Assembly (NCBI GenBank): GCA_934446095.1
Contig: CAKSDR010000022.1
Location: forward strand, 1-19,325
Length of the DNA stretch: 19,325 nucleotides
Direction: 5' to 3'
DNA from: an uncultured Eubacteriales bacterium
GTDB lineage: Bacteria; Bacillota; Clostridia; Oscillospirales; CAG-382
The notes under the pieces were generated by a model. The model was given only the letters and a program-made list of their open reading frames with translations. It did not search any database and was not told the DNA's origin. This document shows positions 15,073 to 19,325 of the stretch, one piece after another; the stretch's first letter is position 1, and each line of letters starts with the position of its first letter. A program made the translations under genes and the position numbers.

Positions 15073-16950
15073 ATGGATTTATTAAAAACAAGACGGCTTT
15101 TGGATATGGGAAAAAGTATTTTTGATATAAAACTCCGGGTAGTTTTTTATGCCAGGGTATCTACAGACAGAGATGAACAGTTAAACTCTCTTGAAAACCA
15201 AACGCGTTTTTATGAAAATCTCATTAAATCAAATATAAACTGGACTTTTTCCGGCGGTTACATAGATGAGGGAATCAGCGGTACAAGCGTAAATAAGCGC
15301 GAGGAATTTTTAAAAATGATTGACGACGGCATAAATGAAAAATTTGACCTGATTATTACAAAAGAAATAAGCCGGTTTTCACGCTCAACGCTTGACAGCA
15401 TAAAATATACTCAGGATTTGCTGAATCACGGCGTAGGGGTGTTTTTTCAATCGGATAATATAAATACTTTGTATTCGGATTCGGAATTGCGTCTTACAAT
15501 TATGGCGTCTCTTGCACAGGACGAAATGAGAAGACTGTCCGAAAGAGTGAAGTTCGGAATGAGACAAGCTTATGAAAGCGGAAAAGTTCTCGGGACAAAT
15601 AATTTGTACGGATATAAAAAGCAGGACTGTAAACTTATTATCGATGAAGAAACGGCGCCATTTATAAGAGATTTGTTTTCCCTGTATGCTTCAGGAAAGT
15701 ATGGATTCCGCACAATAACGAGAAAACTTACGGAACTTGGGTACAGAAATCAAAAGGGCAAAGAACTAAATCCCGGAACGTTAAGACAGATACTCATAAA
15801 TCCAAAATACAAAGGCTATTATAACGGCAGACTTACCGAGAGCAACAATTACCGCGACAAAAAAAGCGTAAAACTCCCGAAAACGGAGCATATTATGTAT
15901 AAAGACGAAGATGTTCCGGCAATTGTCAGCGAAGAGTTGTGGGAAAGGGCAAATTCAATTCTTAAGGAACGTGAAATAAAGTATATGAAAAAAGGCGGCG
16001 GCACACAAAGCCGTTTTGCATACAGCGGAAAAATAAAATGTGAAGAACACGGAACATTTTATTACCGAAAAATGTGGAATGACAGAAAAATTCCGCAGGA
16101 AGGCTGGTGCTGTAAAGTTTATCTTGCAAAGGGCAGAAAAGAATGCAAATTGCCGCACCTATATACAAGAGATTTAGACGCTATCCTCACCAAAATCGGC
16201 GAGGATATTCTTGAAAATAAGGATAAGTATCAATCCGATGCGGACGAACTTATTTCAATGTATGCAAAAACTACCCCTTTAAGGGTTGATTATGCCGGCA
16301 GTATAAAAAAATTATCTTCCGATATTGCGAAATTTGAAGCAAAAAAGGATAAGGTTCTTGAATTATATACAGATGAAGATATTTCAAAAGATGAGTATCT
16401 TGAAACCAAAAATAAACTAAATAAAGAAATTGAAAAAATATCTCAAAAGATTGAAAAACTGAAAAGCGAGCAGGCATCTTTAAATGAACAAACTTTATTG
16501 CTGCAGGAAGCACGCAGGGAATTGAATAATATAAATAAAAGCAAAAAATCCGCATTGGATGTTGCCCGGGATATGCTAAAATGTATTACAGTGCTTCGGG
16601 AAAGCACCGAGAAATGCGTGAAAATACGAATAGACATGAAATTTCCAAAGACAGAATATGCAAATATTGTAAAATCGTTCATTTCGTATGGTGATACGGA
16701 AGTAAGCCCCATTGTCGGCAGCGAAAAGCAGTCTGAAGATATGGTAAAATTTTTACTTAAGGAATTCGAAGAAGACCCGAAAAAAATATGGGAGTCGAAT
16801 ATGTTTGGGAAAACGCTGCATGAACTTGTAAACGAGGGGCTTAATGCAAAACTTGCACATATGCCTTACGACGCAAGAATGAAACTTGCGGAAACTTTAA
16901 GCAAAATAATAAATGAGGGCAGCGGCGGACTTATCTGTATACTTTTATAA
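15073..16950 (+). CDS. Large serine recombinase fused in frame to SpoIVA C-terminus
   Basis: A 625-codon chimera. Residues 22-165 are the resolvase catalytic domain: YARVSTD with nucleophile Ser30, EISRFSRSTLDS, and the RRLSERVKFG arginine motif. Residues about 180-300 are the recombinase DNA-binding domain. A zinc-ribbon region follows with Cys323, His326, Cys346/347 and Cys358, then a long coiled coil (about 406-494) as in large serine integrases. From residue 542 (base 16696) the sequence changes: TEVSPIVGSEKQSEDMVKFL onward to INEGSGGLICILL is the C-terminus of the sporulation ATPase SpoIVA. There is no recombinase stop before this, so integration inside spoIVA apparently created the fusion. 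Start ATG 15073 uses GGGTGAT. The enzyme likely catalyses integration and excision of the element to its left. Whether the SpoIVA tail affects its activity is unknown. Confidence 0.93.
   Translation: MDLLKTRRLLDMGKSIFDIKLRVVFYARVSTDRDEQLNSLENQTRFYENLIKSNINWTFSGGYIDEGISGTSVNKREEFLKMIDDGINEKFDLIITKEISRFSRSTLDSIKYTQDLLNHGVGVFFQSDNINTLYSDSELRLTIMASLAQDEMRRLSERVKFGMRQAYESGKVLGTNNLYGYKKQDCKLIIDEETAPFIRDLFSLYASGKYGFRTITRKLTELGYRNQKGKELNPGTLRQILINPKYKGYYNGRLTESNNYRDKKSVKLPKTEHIMYKDEDVPAIVSEELWERANSILKEREIKYMKKGGGTQSRFAYSGKIKCEEHGTFYYRKMWNDRKIPQEGWCCKVYLAKGRKECKLPHLYTRDLDAILTKIGEDILENKDKYQSDADELISMYAKTTPLRVDYAGSIKKLSSDIAKFEAKKDKVLELYTDEDISKDEYLETKNKLNKEIEKISQKIEKLKSEQASLNEQTLLLQEARRELNNINKSKKSALDVARDMLKCITVLRESTEKCVKIRIDMKFPKTEYANIVKSFISYGDTEVSPIVGSEKQSEDMVKFLLKEFEEDPKKIWESNMFGKTLHELVNEGLNAKLAHMPYDARMKLAETLSKIINEGSGGLICILL
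16660..16720 (+). other. Predicted right attachment junction (attR)
   Basis: This is the zone where recombinase-specific protein sequence (KFPKTEYANIVKSFISYG) gives way to SpoIVA sequence (TEVSPIVGSEKQ). Serine integrases cross over at a two-base core within sites of about 40-50 bases, so the core should lie close to 16690-16705, with the right half-site derived from spoIVA. The exact core cannot be fixed without the left end or an unoccupied spoIVA from a relative. Confidence 0.6.
16696..16950 (+). pseudogene. spoIVA: 3' fragment of spoIVA, split by an element
   Basis: The last 84 codons and stop of spoIVA, the mother-cell ATPase that polymerises around the forespore as the base of the coat. 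Compared with Bacillus subtilis SpoIVA from memory, the blocks align without gaps: SPIVGSEKQSEDMV with APIIGTEKQSEELV, the acidic EFEEDP with DFEDDP, IWESNMFGK with IWNSDIFGR, and KIINEGSGGLICILL with RIINEGSGGLIAIIL. In the integrated state the fragment is translated only as a tail of the recombinase. It may not be dead: precise excision could rejoin it with the 5' part. The N-terminal ATPase and middle domains, roughly 400 residues, are absent from the window. The coding bases look undecayed, with no stop or frameshift. Confidence 0.92.
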
Positions 16951-16954
16951 TAAT

Positions 16955-16986
16955 AAAAAGGCTGTGTTTTAGCACAGCCTTTTTTT
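16955..16986 (+). terminator. Intrinsic terminator after the spoIVA 3' end
   Basis: Stem AAAAAGGCTGTG (16955-16966) with CACAGCCTTTTT (16973-16984), six-base loop, and a T-run continuing to 16986. It starts five bases after the stop and probably is the native spoIVA terminator. The A-run on the left side would let it work in both directions. Confidence 0.92.
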
Positions 16987-16998
16987 ACATGGCCCTTA

Positions 16999-17027
16999 TT
17001 GAAAAACAAAATTTGTTGTGTTAAAAT
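16999..17027 (+). promoter_or_regulatory. Sigma-A-type promoter of yigZ
   Basis: TTGAAA (16999-17004), a 17-base spacer and TAAAAT (17022-17027), five of six matches to each consensus hexamer. Transcription would start near 17034, giving a short leader with AAAGGAGG at 17045-17052. The TTG of the -35 box happens to be in frame with yigZ and can be mistaken for its start codon. Confidence 0.75.
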
Positions 17028-17061
17028 ATCAGTAAACAAAGAAAAAAGGAGGCTGCACAAA

Positions 17062-17682
17062 ATAAAGGAATACAGAACCGTAAAAGAAAGCGCAAGCGTT
17101 GAGTATACCGAGAAAAAATCAGTATTTATTTCAAATATAAAAGCCGTAAAAGACAAAGAAGAAGCGGACGCATTCATCCGCAGTATAAAAGATAAATATC
17201 CGGATGCTACGCACAACGTGTTTGCATATACGCTGCTTTTCAGTGAAATATCAAAAATTTCCGATGACGGAGAACCTAAAGGGACTGCGGGAGCACCGAT
17301 ACTTGAAGTTATAAAGCACGAGGGACTTTGCGGCGTGTGTATTGTCGTGACAAGATATTTCGGGGGGATATTGCTCGGAGCCGGAGGCCTTGTAAGAGCA
17401 TATGCAAAGGCTGCAAAATTGGCCGTAGATAAGGCAGGAACTTCGGTATACAGCCATTTTTACGAATTTTCTTTAAAAGTGAAATATTCAGATTATGAAA
17501 AAATATCTAAAGAACTCGCGTTTTATGGTGTAAAATGCGATAAAGAAGAGTTCTGCGACATGGTTATAATGTATCTTGCGGCAAGAACGGACAAGTATGA
17601 TGGATTTTTGGCATTTGTAAACGATTTTACAAACGGCAGCGCTGTATTTACAAAAACCGGTGAAAGATATGATGTTATGTAA
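17062..17682 (+). CDS. yigZ: YigZ/IMPACT-family protein, apparent ATA start
   Basis: A protein of about 207 residues of the YigZ/IMPACT family, whose exact biochemical role is unsettled (the eukaryotic relative regulates the Gcn2 kinase pathway). Family blocks are KKSVFISNIKAV, THNVFAYTL, SDDGEPKGTAGAPIL, VVTRYFGGILLGAGGLVRAY, and a C-terminal ferredoxin-like domain with LKVKYSDYEKI. No ATG, GTG or TTG exists at the expected N-terminus. A perfect AAAGGAGG at 17045-17052 sits nine bases before ATA 17062, and reading from there gives KEYRTVKESASVEYTEKKS, the normal family N-terminus. The in-frame TTG at 16999 is part of a good -35 box, so it is not a likely start. ATA initiation, or a base error in ATG, is inferred. 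It is co-directional with the next gene, 12 bases on. Confidence 0.9.
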   Translation: MKEYRTVKESASVEYTEKKSVFISNIKAVKDKEEADAFIRSIKDKYPDATHNVFAYTLLFSEISKISDDGEPKGTAGAPILEVIKHEGLCGVCIVVTRYFGGILLGAGGLVRAYAKAAKLAVDKAGTSVYSHFYEFSLKVKYSDYEKISKELAFYGVKCDKEEFCDMVIMYLAARTDKYDGFLAFVNDFTNGSAVFTKTGERYDVM

Positions 17683-17694
17683 CGGGAGAAAATT

Positions 17695-18525
17695 ATGCTG
17701 AATGAAAAAGTTTATTTCGGAGAAGATAAAAAAGTTTGCCTTGAGGCATGGTGCCAGGTGAAAGAACGCGACTATTGTCCGCCGAGGAGAAAAGCGATTT
17801 TGATTTTTCCGGGAGGCGGATACGGTTTTTGCTCTCAAAGAGAGGCAGATCCTGTTGCAAGAGAATTTTTTGCAAGAGAATACAATGTTTTTATACTTTA
17901 TTACTCTTGCGCCGACAGCATAACGAACGAAAACGGATATCCGAAACCGCTTCTTGAAGCATCGTATGCTATGAATTTTATCCGTGAAAATGCGGAAAAA
18001 TACAATATAATTGAAGATAAAATTGCAGTTATCGGATTTTCGGCGGGCGGTCACCTTGCAGGATGCCTTGCAGCCATGTGGCATTATGATTTTATATCGG
18101 AGCAGGCAAAAATAAAAAAAGGAACCAATAAGCCTTGCGCCGCGGTACTTTGCTATCCCGTAATAACTTTAAATCCGGAATATACTCATGCGGGTACTGC
18201 CGAAAATCTTTTGTCGGGTTCCAAAAGTAAGGACGAGGACAGAAAATTTTACAGTTTGGAAAATCAGGTTTCCGATAAGACTTGCCCGTGTTTTATCTGG
18301 CATACGGCGGATGACGGCGGAGTACCCGTGCAAAATTCGTTTTTATTTGCAAATGCGCTTTCCGAAAAGGGAATTCCGTTTGAACTTCATGTATTTCCCG
18401 AGGGAGTGCACGGAAGTTCTGTTGCAACGCCTGACGTGTTTGAATCGCAAAACCCGAAATTTCTTTCCCATATCCATCACTGGGTAGATGAAGCGGCAAG
18501 ATTTTTGGAGTATTATTTACAATGA
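17695..18525 (+). CDS. Alpha/beta-hydrolase, acetylesterase/lipase-like
   Basis: A 276-residue cytoplasmic serine hydrolase of the BD-FAE/Aes-like group, acting on acyl or acetyl esters, possibly on carbohydrates. FPGGGYGFCS provides the oxyanion-hole glycine block, IAVIGFSAGGHLAG contains the nucleophile Ser116, and the acid and base are probably in IWHTADDGGVPV and FPEGVHGSS. Many close relatives are annotated as acetylxylan or feruloyl esterases in gut Clostridia, but the substrate here is open. It has no signal peptide, so an intracellular oligosaccharide or small ester is more likely than a polymer. Ribosome site CGGGAGA, start ATG 17695, probably in one transcript with yigZ. Confidence 0.88.
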   Translation: MLNEKVYFGEDKKVCLEAWCQVKERDYCPPRRKAILIFPGGGYGFCSQREADPVAREFFAREYNVFILYYSCADSITNENGYPKPLLEASYAMNFIRENAEKYNIIEDKIAVIGFSAGGHLAGCLAAMWHYDFISEQAKIKKGTNKPCAAVLCYPVITLNPEYTHAGTAENLLSGSKSKDEDRKFYSLENQVSDKTCPCFIWHTADDGGVPVQNSFLFANALSEKGIPFELHVFPEGVHGSSVATPDVFESQNPKFLSHIHHWVDEAARFLEYYLQ

Positions 18526-18537
18526 AAAGAACCGGCA

Positions 18538-18581
18538 TTTGCTTCCTTCTCATAAAGATGAATTATGAGAAGGAAAAGCAA
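18538..18581. repeat. Long perfect inverted repeat (hairpin) without T-run
   Basis: A 13-base-pair perfect stem (18543-18555 with 18563-18575) with a seven-base loop, extended outward by four pairs (TTGC with GCAA) across a two-base bulge. It lies 12 bases after the esterase stop. No T-run follows on either strand, so it may protect the mRNA end, help termination together with the next hairpin, or mark an element boundary. Confidence 0.6.
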
Positions 18582-18590
18582 TCGGGCGGG

Positions 18591-18628
18591 AAGGACGAAC
18601 AGTTTCGGCTGTTCGTCCTTTTCGTTTT
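18591..18628 (+). terminator. Intrinsic terminator between convergent genes
   Basis: Perfect 12-base-pair stem AAGGACGAACAG (18591-18602) with CTGTTCGTCCTT (18609-18620), loop TTTCGG, followed by TTCGTTTT. It closes the yigZ-esterase unit on the plus strand. The minus strand lacks a T-run, so it would serve the recombinase less well. Confidence 0.8.
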
Positions 18629-18686
18629 GCAAAAGGCTTTGTGAATCTGAATAACTTACTTAGAGCCGTTTGGCTTTCTGTTCTCG

Positions 18687-19325
18687 CTACGCCCGGATCG
18701 TTGAAATCGGTTTTTGATGCGAATCCGGAAATTCCGCTGTTCTTGCGGAGATGGCTTGGTTCCGGCAATGATCGGCTCTTTCCGATTCACTGTCCGGCAT
18801 GGAGCCGATGTGCGTGAAGTAAATGTCGATCCGTTGCTCACCCTCGCTTTTCTTTCGTGACGGGCGCTCGTGAATCACGATTTTGCTGATGAATGTCCGC
18901 AAAATTTCGGGTGTCAGCTCCCGTATATCCGTATACTTGCGTGCGAGCGACACAAACCTTTCCACATTGATTGCAGTGGATTTTAGCTGTTCGATTTCGA
19001 CTTTGAGTTGTTCCAAGCGTTCGACTGTCGTTTTTTGTTCAGCGTTATAGCCATCGGACAGCATCCGGAACTGCTCATTTGTGACCTTGCCGAGTACATT
19101 GTCCTCATACAGCCGTTTGAACAGCAGGTTCAGCTCCTCGGTTCTCTTTGTCAGCTTACCTTGTTCGGATAATTTTGCATTCAGCTCCTTCCGATTTTCG
19201 GAGGAGCTTTTTTGACTGATGAAACGAACAAATTCTGCCGTGTGTTTTCGTGCTTCCGAGGTTACTCTGCGGATTTCCTCCAGAATGATCTCGTCAAGCG
19301 CGATCTCCCGAATACTGTGCGGGGT
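18687..19325 (-). CDS. Serine recombinase with DUF4368, C-terminal part only
   Basis: The minus-strand frame is open from the window edge and codes for about 212 residues of the C-terminal part of a large serine recombinase as found in clostridial conjugative or mobilisable transposons. Visible from the edge: IREIALDEIILEEIRRVTSE, a coiled-coil region, LFKRLYEDNVLGKVTNEQF with LSDGYNAEQ, then VERFVSLARKYTDIRELTPE and the DUF4368 signature IVIHERPSRKKSEGEQRIDIYFTHIG. The catalytic domain lies beyond the right edge. A tail of about 35 residues after THIGSMP has no family look and may be read-through into flanking DNA. The region looks richer in G and C than the polysaccharide operon (judged by eye). 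It is clearly a different recombinase lineage from that at 15073. Confidence 0.88.
   Translation of the reverse strand, partial: TPHSIREIALDEIILEEIRRVTSEARKHTAEFVRFISQKSSSENRKELNAKLSEQGKLTKRTEELNLLFKRLYEDNVLGKVTNEQFRMLSDGYNAEQKTTVERLEQLKVEIEQLKSTAINVERFVSLARKYTDIRELTPEILRTFISKIVIHERPSRKKSEGEQRIDIYFTHIGSMPDSESERADHCRNQAISARTAEFPDSHQKPISTIRA

Larger units (their letters stand above)
1..16700 (+). mobile_element. Proposed spoIVA intervening element, right part
   Basis: If the spoIVA gene is split collinearly, everything left of about 16700 belongs to the inserted element, because no spoIVA 5' part occurs anywhere in the window before the junction. The visible cargo is the polysaccharide operon, and the integration module is the small gene plus the recombinase. 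The left end lies outside the window. The alternative is that a small insertion or rearrangement separated the spoIVA 3' end and the polysaccharide operon is ordinary chromosome. The operon shows no obvious change of base or codon use that would decide this by eye. Confidence 0.45.

Noticed and set aside
15073..16950. The recombinase-SpoIVA fusion as a purposeful two-domain protein
   Set aside because: Only the terminal part of SpoIVA is present, without its ATPase or middle domains, and integration into a gene explains it more simply. It is not formally excluded.
14797..16986. The recombinase as a phase-variation invertase switching the polysaccharide operon promoter
   Set aside because: I could see no pair of inverted repeats flanking a promoter near it, the operon's promoter is outside the window, and the spoIVA fusion points to integration and excision. 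A distant site was not testable.
17488..18084. Minus-strand open frame of 198 codons spanning the yigZ-esterase boundary
   Set aside because: Antisense to two well-supported genes with catalytic motifs; no family resemblance.
1..19325. CRISPR arrays, tRNA or rRNA genes, riboswitches
   Set aside because: No regularly spaced repeats, no cloverleaf-like segments and no long structured leader were noticed; intergenic gaps are mostly under 40 bases.

Overview
The window reads as a low-GC, endospore-forming Firmicute of the Clostridia type. Strong AGGAGG-like ribosome sites precede nearly every gene, and the 3' end of the spore-coat ATPase gene spoIVA is present at 16696-16950. It holds a 14.7 kb plus-strand operon for an acidic surface polysaccharide, then a serine recombinase gene fused in frame to the spoIVA 3' end, two ordinary chromosomal genes, and the tail of a second, minus-strand serine recombinase at the right edge.

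Region 1 (1-14796), polysaccharide operon. In order: Wzy-type polymerase (5' end cut by the window), GT4 glycosyltransferase, D-glucuronyl C5-epimerase-family protein, second GT4 glycosyltransferase, Wzx-type flippase, WbpI-type UDP-sugar 2-epimerase, WbpB/WlbA-type dehydrogenase, WbpD/WlbB-type acetyltransferase, WbpE/WlbC-type aminotransferase, TviB/WbpA-role UDP-GlcNAc 6-dehydrogenase, WecC-type UDP-ManNAc dehydrogenase, WecB-type UDP-GlcNAc 2-epimerase, and a NTP_transf_5-family nucleotidyltransferase, ending at a good intrinsic terminator (14754-14796). Two complete nucleotide-sugar routes are present. One is UDP-GlcNAc to UDP-2,3-diacetamido-2,3-dideoxy-mannuronic acid (five enzymes, as in Pseudomonas B-band LPS). 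The other is UDP-GlcNAc to UDP-ManNAcA (WecB, WecC). The C5-epimerase suggests that a uronic acid is further converted to its C5 epimer. The initiating phosphoglycosyltransferase and chain-length or export regulators are not in the window.

Region 2 (14797-16986), recombination module. A 58-codon small gene (14879-15055) is followed after 17 bases by a large serine recombinase whose reading frame has no stop of its own. It runs directly into about 84 codons that are the C-terminus of SpoIVA, then a terminator. This is what the right attachment junction of an element integrated inside spoIVA should look like. SpoIVA's N-terminal part is nowhere to the left in this window, so if the layout is collinear the element spans more than 16.7 kb and carries the polysaccharide operon as cargo. 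It would be analogous to the skin element in sigK or SPbeta in spsM, which are excised in the mother cell during sporulation to rebuild the split gene. I know of no described spoIVA element of this kind, and the proposal is inference from one end.

Region 3 (16987-18628), chromosomal flank: a YigZ/IMPACT-family gene with its own sigma-A-type promoter and an apparent ATA start codon, then an alpha/beta-hydrolase esterase, closed by two hairpins. Region 4 (18687-19325): C-terminal part of a DUF4368-type serine recombinase on the minus strand, cut by the window edge, probably the end of a second mobile element. No tRNA, rRNA or CRISPR array was seen.
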